Below, one piece after another: positions 46,994 through 58,239 of a stretch of 64,000 bases of DNA. Below the pieces are notes generated by a model, which was not told the origin of the DNA, made no database searches, and saw only the letters and a list, made by a program, of their open reading frames with translations. Made by a program: the position numbers and the translations under genes. The stretch covers positions 62,001 through 126,000 of the forward strand of contig CAJNOP010000403.1 of assembly GCA_905250075.1 (NCBI GenBank). The letters run 5' to 3'. The stretch is from Rotaria sp. Silwood1. Lineage: Eukaryota; Rotifera; Eurotatoria; Philodinida; Philodinidae. Each line of letters opens with the position of its first letter. Within the stretch, counting starts at the first letter, position 1.

Positions 46994-48660
46994 TATGTAT
47001 TTAAAAATCAAGTGAACAACATAGGCCTTTAGAAAGAGTTTCCCTATACAATATTAAGACAGCATCGTGATTGTCATTAAAATAATCAACTGTCAATTAC
47101 TATTGAATAAAATAAAATCTTTATAACAAAAAGAAAACAACAATGGATTTGTTTATATTGTGATGTGATTTTTTTAATACTTTATGGTATGTTATAAAAA
47201 ATAGTCATCGTTGATTGCATCATATGCATCACGATAAACGTATTTAATTAATGATGTGGGTGTGTGTGCGTGTCTTTTTGAACTCAACATCAACACACCC
47301 ACACTCACCCTATTCGTATGATTTATCGTTAAAATAACATATGAAAATTTTCATGCTTTCATAAATGAATGGCCATCTTAAGGTGCATACAACAAAAAAG
47401 CATTATTCAAACCATTTGACTAGAATTAGAACTGTAGCCAATTTTCTTTCTACAGTCCAACTATATTGTCATCGTGCTCATTCCAGACGTGCACCGAATG
47501 CAATACTCCTCGGTAATTGTTCGACACAAATACAATTTCCAGACTAGAATAAGTTTACATTCTTCCACTTCTGAACAATGTATACTTTTATAAACAATGC
47601 TTAAAATACGATAATATCCGTGCATTATTAGGAAAAACACTGAAGATCGAATCAGGAACATCAAAATGAATTATAACAAGGAAAAGAAAAATACACGTCA
47701 TAGAATCGGCAAATGTGTCCCCCATGTACAGAATAAAGCACACATGATAGGATGGGGAAAACAGAACTATACTAAAAACAGAAAAGAACATGCTAAAAAG
47801 GATAATATGACAACATCTAGATTTTGCACTCAACATTCTCCTCCACAATTTTCCCGAAGAGAATATTTCTTCCCTCATAGGTAAAAAAGTGTCGGTGAGG
47901 AGAATCCCAGTTACTTCTTTCGAGCCATATATATATATATGACATACGATAATGCAACAAACAAATGAAAGTTACATTGAAATACAATTGTACTACATTA
48001 TCAGAGTAAGTATACTGTTCTCCTCGTCCAAGTGCAATATTTTCATTAGTGAGTATCAATATTTCTTGAAACGAACTGCATTCATTTGATGAGTCTTTCT
48101 AATAGATATTATATCAAGTCCTTCAGCTTTCTTACTCTTCGTGACTTTTGAAGAAGTCGACCAAACTTTGTTTTAGCGATTCGCAACAGTTCATTTCTAA
48201 TAAACTTCGAGAAAAAGGATACTTCTTGCGCAGCGTATCCTATCATTCTGAAAGCTTTTATTTATGTTTCTACATCAACTTCATTGAACTAAAGTTGTAT
48301 CAATATTTGCGAAATATATTCTTAGATGTCTCTGAAAAAAAAGATTTTCTCTAGTAAAAACAGTTTTTTTCTCAGAAAACTTGTTATTACTCTTAGAAAA
48401 GTCGATATGTCGTTTTTAAAGTATCATTTTGTGAGGATATTTTCTAATCCTGTTGATGGAAAGAAAAAGATTGTTACGATCTTGAGAGATTATCGAATCC
48501 CTAAGATAGCATAGTGTCATAATGTTTAAGATTTGTTTTTCTTTATTTGAACGATGAATGAGACTTAGGAAATATAATTCGTAGTTCATGAGATATAAAA
48601 CAGCTTTTACTTTTAGAAATCGTCTATAAATACTAACCGACAAAGAACTACGATCAGAAA
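46994..48660. other. Intergenic stretch between mariner and GH45 gene
   Basis: AT-rich, with a short telomere-like hairpin at 47255-47310. Several 60-100-codon frames on both strands overlap each other and show no family motif. No gene is called. The last 200 bp should hold the GH45 promoter, but no element is recognisable. Confidence 0.5.
47255..47310. repeat. Short telomere-like hairpin
   Basis: G-rich arm TGTGGGTGTGTGTGCGTGT, spacer of about 18 bases, then C-rich arm CAACACACCCACACTCACCC. The order and motif are the same as in the larger arrays. Confidence 0.65.
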
Positions 48661-49617
48661 ATGATTAGTATTCAGTCTACATGGACTTTAGTTACATTTC
48701 TGGTGGTGAACATTTTGAATCTTGATCATGTGAAGTGTAATGTGAATTGGAACGGAAATAACTGGGCCATGTCATGCGATTTCCGGGGAAAAGATCTATA
48801 CAGTGTTCAGATTTCAGGAGAACATTGTGGTGGTAAATGTGCTCAAACTCCAGGATGCACTCATTTCGCATGGACTAAGTACAACGGTGGTACGTGTTGG
48901 ATGAAAACAGGTGGAGCATCGAAAAGTGATGCATTCGCAACCAGTGATCCGAATATGGTCTGTGGTGTCATAGCTAACAAACCAGAAAACAAAGCTAGCG
49001 GAACTACTACTCGATACTGGGACTGCTGCAAGCCCAGTTGTGGTTGGCCTGGAAAAGTTTCCGGATCGAATGCTCATGTGAAAAGCTGTCGTAGAGACGG
49101 TTACGATACATGGAATGATGGAAATGTGCGTAGTGGATGTGATGGAGGTGAAGCCTTTTCTTGCAATAATCATATACCATGGGCTGTGAGTAATCAACTT
49201 GCCTATGGATTTGCTGCCGCAACAATACCAGGATTATCGGAACAGCAACGTTGCTGCGCTTGCTACAAATTAGATTTCACGAGTGGTCCCGTTGTCGGAA
49301 AGTCGATGATTGTGCAGATCGTTAACAGCGGTTCTGATGTAAGTGCAAATCAATTTGACTTGCAAATTCCTGGTGGAGGCGTTGGAATTTTCAATGGCTG
49401 TACTTCCCAGTGGAAATCGCCAAGTGAAGGTTGGGGCAGACGCTACGGTGGTGTTTCGCCTCGTCAAGAGTGCTATAATCTTCCCCCTGCTATTCGAGAT
49501 GGGTGCTTTTTTAGATTTGACTGGTTTAAAGGAGCCGACAATCCAAATATGGTGTATTCTAGAGTGCAATGTCCTAAAGAGCTTGTCAAACGTACGGGAT
49601 GCTCTCGAAACGACTAA
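48661..49617 (+). CDS. GH45 endoglucanase with N-terminal PAN/Apple-like domain
   Basis: Intronless gene of 318 codons for a secreted endo-1,4-beta-glucanase that cleaves cellulose by inversion. A signal peptide covers about residues 1-25 (TLVTFLVVNILNLDHVKC). A Cys-rich PAN/Apple-like domain covers about 27-103 (GEHCGGKCAQTPGCTHFAWT, then YNGGTCWMKTGG). The GH45 catalytic domain begins TTTRYWDCCKPSCGWPGK, whose Asp matches the catalytic base. The second catalytic Asp is in NQFDLQIPGGGVGIFNGC. Many paired Cys fit the disulfide-rich family. Length is typical. The gene lacks introns and its third codon positions are much richer in G and C than its neighbours, which suggests fairly recent horizontal transfer. 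GH45 genes with such an N-terminal domain are known from fungi, and cellulases are reported in bdelloids. It probably acts in digestion of algae or plant matter. Confidence 0.95.
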   Translation: MISIQSTWTLVTFLVVNILNLDHVKCNVNWNGNNWAMSCDFRGKDLYSVQISGEHCGGKCAQTPGCTHFAWTKYNGGTCWMKTGGASKSDAFATSDPNMVCGVIANKPENKASGTTTRYWDCCKPSCGWPGKVSGSNAHVKSCRRDGYDTWNDGNVRSGCDGGEAFSCNNHIPWAVSNQLAYGFAAATIPGLSEQQRCCACYKLDFTSGPVVGKSMIVQIVNSGSDVSANQFDLQIPGGGVGIFNGCTSQWKSPSEGWGRRYGGVSPRQECYNLPPAIRDGCFFRFDWFKGADNPNMVYSRVQCPKELVKRTGCSRND

Positions 49618-50337
49618 TTTTATACTTATACAGTCCATTTTTTTTTCTCTCATTAATTATTTTCTGTTTTGGACAAGAACTTCTCTTGTATCACTATTTA
49701 TCATACAAATGAGAGCATAATTTAAATAATAAAATCTTGCATCTAATATACTTCTCTTTATCATTAAACTGATGCTTATCTGAAGTCATTTGTATAAAAG
49801 AAAAATTTACTGATCGCAAATCAGAAAATTCTTCTTCAATCAAACTCAAGTATAAAAGATGTTCATTAAAATCTGGAAAGAGATGGTCGCAATAGTCCTG
49901 TAATAATTAGTATGAAAAATGCCACCAGCTATTGAATTTCTTGAGGTTGTGGGTGTGGTTACTGATTTGGTAAGACTAACACCCTTCTTTTTTATTAATG
50001 AATAATATTGATGTTTGATATTGAAGAAGAAATTATAATCGAAAAAGTAAATCAATTAACACAAGAACATGATATCTCAATAAATCATACAATCGATCAT
50101 GAAGTAAAGTATTTGATGATGTTGTTTGGAGATGATTTATTCTTTGTTTCGGTTCAATGTTTGAAATTCTTTCAATTCATTCTACTACCATATAAATGTT
50201 TAATTAAGATTGTCTCCTGAACTTGATCGAATTTCTTCTCAAATCATAATTGATTTGGACTCTGATTGTTGAAAATATCATTCTAGTTTTTAATTAACGT
50301 TGATATTCATGTAAAACACTTCAAAACGAATGAAACT

Positions 50338-50383
50338 GGGTGTGGGTGTACGTATTCATTCCATTCGTACCCACACCCACACT
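50338..50383. repeat. Short telomere-like hairpin
   Basis: GGGTGTGGGTGTACG, a 13-base loop, then CGTACCCACACCCACAC. It is a near-perfect G-rich/C-rich inverted repeat with GTACG/CGTAC at the base of the loop. Confidence 0.75.
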
Positions 50384-50595
50384 CTCATACATTGAATCAA
50401 TTCTTAAAATTTGATTGAAATTTTGCGAAACCTAACCGTCTTCCACTGATGTATTCGTCAGACTCGATTATAGATTAGTTGACTATAAAAGGACTACGAT
50501 TGTTGATCGAAACAGTACTCATCATTAGTATGACGATTTATATATTGTACTATTATCAATGAATATCTAAATAGTACGAGTTGTTTACAAGTAAC

Positions 50596-50986
50596 GTAGG
50601 ATGCAAAAGTAATGGCACAAAATATCGATCCTTCTTTCTCTTCGATAGAATGGTGCTGGAAGAAATGTTTTTTTTACCAAAAGAAAGAGCTTTTTCTCCT
50701 CTTTGGAATCATGTATAACTTATTTCTATAACACATTCATAAATGAAACGACATAGCAGAAAAGAGAAGCATCCTTAAAAAAAATCGGCACTTTTTCTAT
50801 AAAAGAACTCCGCAAAATATCGATTCTCATAGCTCTTCGATAAATAGGTCCTGAAAAGAATATTTTTTTTCAGTTGCTAAAAAATTTTCTTCTCTGTCGA
50901 ACAGTGTATGATTCATATTTATCACAGATTGATAAACGAAACGAGAGAAATAAAATGAGAAACACTGGCGCAATAAATTTGTGACA
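50596..50986. mobile_element. Degenerate mariner-related MITE with internal duplication
   Basis: Left end TAGGATGCAAAAGTAATGGC resembles the terminus of the mariner element at 45152 (CCAAAAGTAGTGGCA). The right end, inverted, reads ATAAAAGTGTCACAAA. Two direct copies of about 190 bp follow one another: GCACAAAATATCGATCCTTC...CTCTTCGATAGA and CGCAAAATATCGATTCTCAT...CTCTTCGATAAA. There is no coding frame. Confidence 0.5.
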
Positions 50987-51132
50987 CTTTTATATGAATT
51001 CATCAAACGGATTTTGTAAACGACGATAGTTAATTATTATTAACTGTCGTTTTACAAGGACTTTTTAATGAGTCCATAAAAATCGAATTAATTGTTGTCT
51101 AACAAGATGTTTTTGACGAGTTCATCTACAAA

Positions 51133-51180
51133 GGGTGGGTGGGAGTAAATGGACATCAACATCCACACTCACACCCACAC
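51133..51180. repeat. Short telomere-like hairpin
   Basis: GGGTGGGTGGGAG, a spacer of about 16 bases, then CCACACTCACACCCACACA. The G-rich arm is short. Order as in the other loci. Confidence 0.6.
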
Positions 51181-51761
51181 ATTATGTTGACTCATAGGTG
51201 TAATATGTTTGAGCTGCATCATTTTGATGAAAGATTGAAGACGATTTTTGATTTAAACTTCGTATAGCACAGAGATTTTTCTTGCTGATAATAATTTCTT
51301 TAATTGTGTTTATAATAATCAGTATTGTTATGAGATGAAATTTTCTTATCTGTTTTATACTTCGCATTAATACTGAAATAGTATATGGAAATTGCAGAAT
51401 CTTTTTTTTCAGTTTAATTAGTTTATTGAGGAAAAAACTTTAGAGCTAAGAATGGCTATTTATTATTTATGTTATATCCATCAAAGTGATTATGACACTA
51501 GCTGTAATATTCTGGTCTATAATTATAGTCAAAAGAAAAACAAATTTAATTTTTCTATGTACCATACTAAGTTTTAATCAAAAATCTATAATGAGGCTGT
51601 GCATAGATAAAAGCTATTAAAATAAATATTAAAAAAAAACAGATTTTTTAGTGAAAAAGAAGATATGTTTTCAAATAATCAAAATATTGAAGTTTGAATT
51701 AAAAAAAAAAACAAGAAGAAATAGGAATGTTTAAATGTATATAATAAATTATGTTTGTTTT

Positions 51762-54533
51762 TCAATTGGGTTTTCTTCTTGTAAGTTCAATATTTAAACC
51801 ACCTTCTGGTGCATTAACAACATCGGCAGCAGCATAACATGCTTGTAATGTTAAACATTCATGTGTACCTAAAACATAATCTAAATTGTTATTCATAAAA
51901 TTAGTCATATCAGCTTGAGCATATCGTCCAAATTCATCGGATTCTTCTCTTATTTTTAATTGTTCTGCTAAATTTGGAAAACCAGATCTTAATGGTGAAT
52001 GTAAATCAAAATTCTCTTCCGATGGATCTTTATCTAAAATACATTTATAAACTAATTTTGCAAGATCATATGCATATAATTCAAGCCATGCTAATGTTTC
52101 TTTATTTGAATTTTGTTCATATTGATTTGGATTAAAGTTTTTTGCTAATGAAATAATTTCATTATTATCTGGACGTGTTTCACCAATCATTGTAAACCAT
52201 GCTATATCAAAATCAGTCATGTGTAATGATAATGCTGTATTACGCATAAAATCTCGACATGATTTACTACAAAGATACATTTCATGTAGTTCATCATAAT
52301 TAATAGTTTTTAAACCTTCATATACACTTAAATAATTAAGAAAATGTGTTCCACTATGTGCAGATACTCGTTCAACAGTTATAGCACGATTGTCAAGTAA
52401 TTTTGGATTTTCACCTCTTAAATTTCTAACTGTTATATTTTGATTAATTGTTCCATGACCACCACGTTTTGATGGACGTGAACTTAAATTTCCTAAAATA
52501 ACTGATATCCATGGTGCATTTGTAAATAATTTATTAAAACTTTCATTTGCTGGACGTTTATCATTAGGATTATCTAAATCTCCCATATAATTAAAATAAG
52601 CTTCACGCATAACTTGACAAGCTTTGTGAAATTTTTCAATATTTTTTCTTTCATCATAACCTTTTGGAGCTCGACGTGGTAAAACATAATGTTCACCATT
52701 TGGTTTTAATTCCGTTTGTGCACGTGCATGAAGATTTTGTGCAACTAATGATTGTAATGTATGTAAAGCAATTGATGATGGAGAAAATAATATTTGCATT
52801 TGATGACCTTGAATTGTTAATAATGATGGACCAAGAGTTTTAGCATGACAAAAACGTGCTGCTCGACCATTATTATGAGCAACTTCAGTAACACGTCCAC
52901 CACCACGTTGTAATGCAGCACCACCACCACTAAAACCACAAATAATTAAATTTTTTAATTCTGGATATTTTAATTTAAATTGATCAAGCATTGAATAAAT
53001 TTTTCCTAAAGCTTGTTCTTGTGATGATTCAGCTCCACGACCATTACGTCTAACAGTATCACTTTTAGCTATCATTACAATTAATTTTTCACGATAAAAT
53101 AAATGTTTTCGATAAATTGGATCATCAACTAATTCTGTTATTAAATTAGGTAATTCTTCTAAATCTTTAACTGATTCACTTAATGTAACTATATCAATAA
53201 TTGTTTCTTTTTCAGCTACACAATTTCCAGATGCTTTTAATAATAAAAATGCAGCTAATACATGAACTATTGAACTTGTTTCAGCTATTATTAACTTATT
53301 AAATATATCATTATCATATTTAATTAATTTTAATCTACCAAATAAACGTGCAGCTGTTTTACTACTTTTATCTAATAAATCATCATCAGTTAACATTAGT
53401 TTTGCAATTATATTATCATTATTTAACCATTTAATTATACTTTCTTTTTGATCTATTAATGATAATGACGAAAAATTTTCAATTAAACCATTCACTTTTG
53501 CTAAATGATCAACTGTCTCCATTATATCAAAAGCATTATGACGAATATCAATTTGAGCATAATGAAAACGAAAAGTTTTTACTTTGTAAATAATATCTTG
53601 TGTATGAGGAATACATTCTAAATCATTAATTAAATCATTTGGTGATTTATATAAATTATTAATTAATTTATCTTGAATAATTTTTTTCTGATCGTATGAT
53701 AATTTTTTAATATCATTTAAATATAATTGTTTAATACGTTGTTTTAATTGTAAAACAGCTTGTTTTAATGCATAAACATCAGCATTTTCATTTCCATCTC
53801 CATCGCCAGCTGCCCATATTGATACTTGTATAAGAGGTCTATTAACATCAATTAATTTTTCATAAGATGGAGTTTGTTTTAATGCTTCAATTAATTCATC
53901 TCTTACTTTAGTTGATGTTTCATAAATAATATCAATAATAGCAATTGTTTCTTTAACTTCTTGTTGAACAGTTTTTTTTTGTCCAACTAATGTTAAATAT
54001 TCAAGTAAATGTAAATGTTCTTCATAATCAATATGATTCTCTAAATATTTATCAAATTGAATTCCACCATGAATTGTATAATCAGTTGATGTTGGATTCG
54101 TTGGATGCATTGTTAAACTAAATATAGCATAAGCATTTTGATTAAAAAATTCTGTAACTTTTTCTTCTGGTACATTTTCATCTTTCATACGAAAAAAAAC
54201 ATATTCAAAACGATCAGCTGTTGCTGTACTATTTGGATTTTCAATTTTTTCATTATAGATTTTTGCATTAACAAATTTTCTTACACGACGTTCTAAATCC
54301 ATTATTTTAGCATAATATTCTAATAATTTTTCTCTTTCAATACTACCAAATTTTAAATCATTTAAAATTTTTTTATAAACTTCAATACGAATATCACGAT
54401 TTGGATTTGTACAAATATTAAAAATTTCTTTTAAATAATAAGCTAATGTTTCATTTTCTTTTGAGATTTCATTTATTAATCTATATCGAATTGTTTCTTG
54501 ATCATCATTAAGTTCTAATATTTCTTCATCCAT
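51762..54533 (-). CDS. Divergent phosphoenolpyruvate-carboxylase-like protein
   Basis: A single 923-codon frame without introns, in a genome where neighbouring genes have an intron every 100-250 bp. It matches the PEPC superfamily: FSLTMHPTNPTS corresponds to the catalytic-His motif (TAHPT), FRFHYAQIDIRHNAFDIMET to the LDIRQ region, VLAAFLLLKASGN and LIVMIAKSDTVRRNGRGAES to the GYSDSxKDxG region, and NLSSRPSKRGG to the GSRPxKR motif. The RGGSIGRGG loop reads GFSGGGAALQRGGG, so only its second Arg appears kept, and the protein ends ELTRRKPN rather than QNTG. By hand alignment several catalytic positions differ, so PEP carboxylation (PEP + bicarbonate to oxaloacetate) is uncertain. Animals lack PEPC, so bacterial origin by horizontal transfer is likely. 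Codon use is strongly AT-rich like host genes, indicating an older transfer than the GH45 gene. Confidence 0.85.
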   Translation of the reverse strand: MDEEILELNDDQETIRYRLINEISKENETLAYYLKEIFNICTNPNRDIRIEVYKKILNDLKFGSIEREKLLEYYAKIMDLERRVRKFVNAKIYNEKIENPNSTATADRFEYVFFRMKDENVPEEKVTEFFNQNAYAIFSLTMHPTNPTSTDYTIHGGIQFDKYLENHIDYEEHLHLLEYLTLVGQKKTVQQEVKETIAIIDIIYETSTKVRDELIEALKQTPSYEKLIDVNRPLIQVSIWAAGDGDGNENADVYALKQAVLQLKQRIKQLYLNDIKKLSYDQKKIIQDKLINNLYKSPNDLINDLECIPHTQDIIYKVKTFRFHYAQIDIRHNAFDIMETVDHLAKVNGLIENFSSLSLIDQKESIIKWLNNDNIIAKLMLTDDDLLDKSSKTAARLFGRLKLIKYDNDIFNKLIIAETSSIVHVLAAFLLLKASGNCVAEKETIIDIVTLSESVKDLEELPNLITELVDDPIYRKHLFYREKLIVMIAKSDTVRRNGRGAESSQEQALGKIYSMLDQFKLKYPELKNLIICGFSGGGAALQRGGGRVTEVAHNNGRAARFCHAKTLGPSLLTIQGHQMQILFSPSSIALHTLQSLVAQNLHARAQTELKPNGEHYVLPRRAPKGYDERKNIEKFHKACQVMREAYFNYMGDLDNPNDKRPANESFNKLFTNAPWISVILGNLSSRPSKRGGHGTINQNITVRNLRGENPKLLDNRAITVERVSAHSGTHFLNYLSVYEGLKTINYDELHEMYLCSKSCRDFMRNTALSLHMTDFDIAWFTMIGETRPDNNEIISLAKNFNPNQYEQNSNKETLAWLELYAYDLAKLVYKCILDKDPSEENFDLHSPLRSGFPNLAEQLKIREESDEFGRYAQADMTNFMNNNLDYVLGTHECLTLQACYAAADVVNAPEGGLNIELTRRKPN

Positions 54534-57500
54534 TATTAAATTTATCTAAAACAAAATTATATTCAAATGTTACACCACTATTAAATTAGATGTTAATCTT
54601 CGAATATTCATTTTTGAAGATAAGTTTATTTTCATCAATCAACTCTCATGTATTTAATGAGTTTTGCAAAAAAACATATTGTTGATGTCTTCTTTTTAAT
54701 TATCTTCAAAGTCACTAAGATTTCTCTTTTTTTTATTTTTTGAAGATGATTTTATCTGAGAAAATGATATCTTCGATTGAATCGAACAAAATAAAAACCG
54801 ACTAGATTCATTTAGGATATTTAACAGTTTACTCTTCAATTGCCAATGGATTCATCATTCATAGAATGATTGCAGAATACAATCGAAACATCGGATTAGA
54901 AAACTTTATTAGCTATCAATTGAAAGAAAGTATCATTTTTTTTTCATCGCTTCCTCTTTGATATAATAGCCTTACAAAATTGATCATTGGAAAAAAAATG
55001 AAATTTTTTATGAGATATTTTTCGAATGCATCACCATAACTTGACCTATTGTATACATTAACTCACATTATTGATCAAGAACTTACAATACAGCATCTTT
55101 AGACTAATTAAGAGAAATGATTATTTATCTATAATAATCCTCAGTTCATCAGAAATTATAAAAAATTCTAAAATACGATAGATGCCTTTTTAAGAAGATA
55201 TGATAAAAACATATGTATTCTTTTGATGCATTTTTTGTCGGTTTTATTTCTTCCTTTTTCTATTACTCGAATAAGATTGAATAGATAGTACATTTGCTCA
55301 CTCCATAATGGGGTCAATGAAAAAACTATTAATGATAATTTTGTTATTCCATCACCTACTTCATAACATGGTTAATTGATCAATTAAATGACCTTATATA
55401 ATAAAGGTAGACACTCAGTGGATTATACCACATTATTGTCATACTAGACGCTCGAGTACTCTATTCTTATTGTTATTTAATCAGTATCTCTTTCAACAAC
55501 CGCTGCAGAGGATAAATGATTAATTTTGCACTTAAGCAAGTATTTTTTTTGATTTTGCGTTCTTGAAATTATTGCAATAGATAATCATAGCTTCTGAGGA
55601 CGTGCTTCGATAATACAAGAAAGAAAGAAAGAAAAAAAAATACTTTAATACTTCGTTTCGCATTACCTTAACAAACAAAGAAAATAAACGAGTCAAGGAC
55701 TGTATTACATATCACATAAATAATGAAATTTTATTGTGTTTAGAAATATCGATTAAGTTTAATTAATCGGTTATAATAGAAGGGCGAAAATGAAACCGAA
55801 AAAAATATGAGTGCTCATGAGCAACTTAAATCATGATATTGTCACTTTAAATCATAAATGACTAATCATTTTTTTTTTTCGGTTGATTTCGCTTTCATCT
55901 TCACCTTTTTATTATTATCTTCATGTGAGTATTCTACTTTTACCGGATTGGTTTATTTCTTATAGCAATAACTATATAACTTTGAATGAATCGATTATCA
56001 ATATATGAACAAGCAAATATTTTTCTAAACAAAAGTATCGATTTTATTTATTTTATGTTCAATCGAAATTATAACTAAATATATAACACGATTCGTCACA
56101 GATAATATAATTAAGACGAACTTTATTTTAACATTTTCACAATTGATATTTAAATACTTGACAAAATAAATTTATTTCAAAAATAAAATTAAATTCACAT
56201 GTTTATTAATAAAAGTTTTTCATTTACATAAATATTTATAGTTAAGATAAATCCTAAGAAAAAACATGCCTTAAAATTGATCTTATTTGTATGACTCTAT
56301 AAATACTGACTAAAATCGAACCAATGTCTAATTGTAGATAAATATTACAGTGAGATATCAGATATTACCATATAATAAATTCATGTTCATCTAGATTTTA
56401 ACAGATCTATTAATAAAATTGAATATCATTCTCTTCTATTGACTAAAATCTATTTATTAATTAATCAATAATAAAATGAATGTATAAATATATAATAAAC
56501 ATTCGAAGAAAAAGTACATTTCAATGGTTATTTATTGATTGAGCTTTTTTTTATTTTCTTATAATTCTCTTTTAAATTTTTTTCATAATTTCGATTAGAA
56601 CATCTCATTTAATATAAATCTTAATAATTATCAAAAAGAAAATGTTTTTATTTAATCGAATTTACCAGTTTTCCTCAAACTAAAAACAATTTGATTTATT
56701 CTTAGAAAAACAAAAAAAAGAATTTCATAAATGAATATAGAATATTTTCAAATGATAATAAGACAAACCTTAATTAGATCGAAAATAATAACAAAATAGT
56801 CGTTTTGTAATCATATTTTGTTTTTTTTCTTTTTCTTTCGTATCGTACAATCATTATGATAAATAAATAAACAAAATCACACAGTACATAAAATGTTTCT
56901 CTTTTCTATCGTACTAGATATAAGTCGACACGTGACTAATATTATAGAGAAACCATCGATATTACATTATAAATAATGATACGGACGACTAGATTCTATC
57001 ATTTAGATCGATTTATTATGTATATATTTAATATCAATTTTTAGTCGCACAAAACTATTTTTCAAACGAATCATTTTTATGGTTTGTCCAAACGTAATGC
57101 CGTGACGTTTTTGACAAACTTTTTTTTGCATTATCTCTGAAACTATGAAAGCAAGAAAGATCATTTGACGAAGCTTGTCAAACTCTATTTATGCCATAAA
57201 AATGACTTTTTTCCATAAAAGTCTCGAGCATCGAGAAAGAGTTTTTGATCGCGTAACGCTGTAACATAAAAAGACCTTTTTTCTTCAGAGTCGCTAAGAA
57301 AACTGCAATTTCTTGTGAAAATATTTCTCCAAATGAAACACTTCTATAGCCAGTTTTGAATGAGCTTTTAAACGCTAAAAAAAGATTTTCTTTAAACTAT
57401 TTTTACTCAGATATAAAATGCAGAAAAGCTAAAGTAACGCTTTGACACAGTTTTTGTTGACCAATTTTGAGGCACTTAACATGGTCAGAACGATTTCATT

Positions 57501-58239
57501 TTTATAAGTATTAGTCTTTTCTGTATACCTAATCATTCTGGGCAAGAACAAGATCGATACATTGCCATGGAAGCTCATAAGAAACGCAGTTAGTTGCAAA
57601 CTATATATGAATCTACAAAGTGTTTTTAGTCACGAAAGTCAAAACTAAGTAACCCATTTTGTAGAGAATAAAATTCTACGTCGAATGGTATGTTCCTCAG
57701 CTTTTTTTGGAAAACTTTCTTGTTTAGAAAATCCAAAATACGACTTTTGAAAAATTTAAAAGTCAATTTTCAATGGCAAAATCTAATTTTTGTAGAAAAT
57801 AAATGTCAAAATCGTAATCAGCATTAAAAGTTGCATCGAATAACTCATTCAGATCTATCCAATTTGAAACAAAATTTTTTCGAAACTTGATCAGCAAAGT
57901 GTCGTGTTACGTGGACAAGTTGTTATTCTTTATTTCATATCAATCAGAATTATTTTCATTTATTTGTTTTCGATCTTTAAATAGGAAAGTTTGATAAGAT
58001 AGATAATACAAAAACATAAGTATTTAATGAAATAAAATTGATCTTAAAACTTTATAAAACCATTGTAAACGTCTGTCTAAAGAATAAATAATCATCATAA
58101 ATAAATTTAATTAATTTTCATATGATTAAAATGTTGAGAAGTTCTTGATAATATTTTTAACAAAAAAAAGATATTTTATAAAATAAATAATATTAAATAA
58201 ACACATAATTATTGAATTAAATTTATTAAAAAAAACTAG
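54534..58239. other. Long AT-rich intergenic stretch
   Basis: 3.7 kb without a supported exon. A possible inverted-ended element lies at 57083-57919. The rest is AT-rich sequence with TA and A/T runs. Confidence 0.5.
57083..57919. mobile_element. Possible non-autonomous element with short inverted ends
   Basis: Left TTTGTCCAAACGTAATGCCG and right (inverted) CTTGTCCACGTAACACGAC share TTGTCCA and ACGTAA in the same order. Inside are repeated CATAAAAA-GAC and TAACGCTxTxACA motifs. No target duplication and no coding frame. The call is weak. Confidence 0.3.

Larger units (their letters stand above)
49618..51761. other. Intergenic stretch with mariner relic and telomere-like hairpins
   Basis: Contains two short telomere-like hairpins (50338-50383, 51133-51180) and a degenerate mariner-like MITE (50596-50986). 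Small frames at 49846-50220 are not supported as genes. Confidence 0.5.

Noticed and set aside
47365-48514. Cluster of 60-96-codon frames on both strands before the GH45 gene
   Set aside because: They overlap one another in conflicting frames and show no conserved motif or intron structure.
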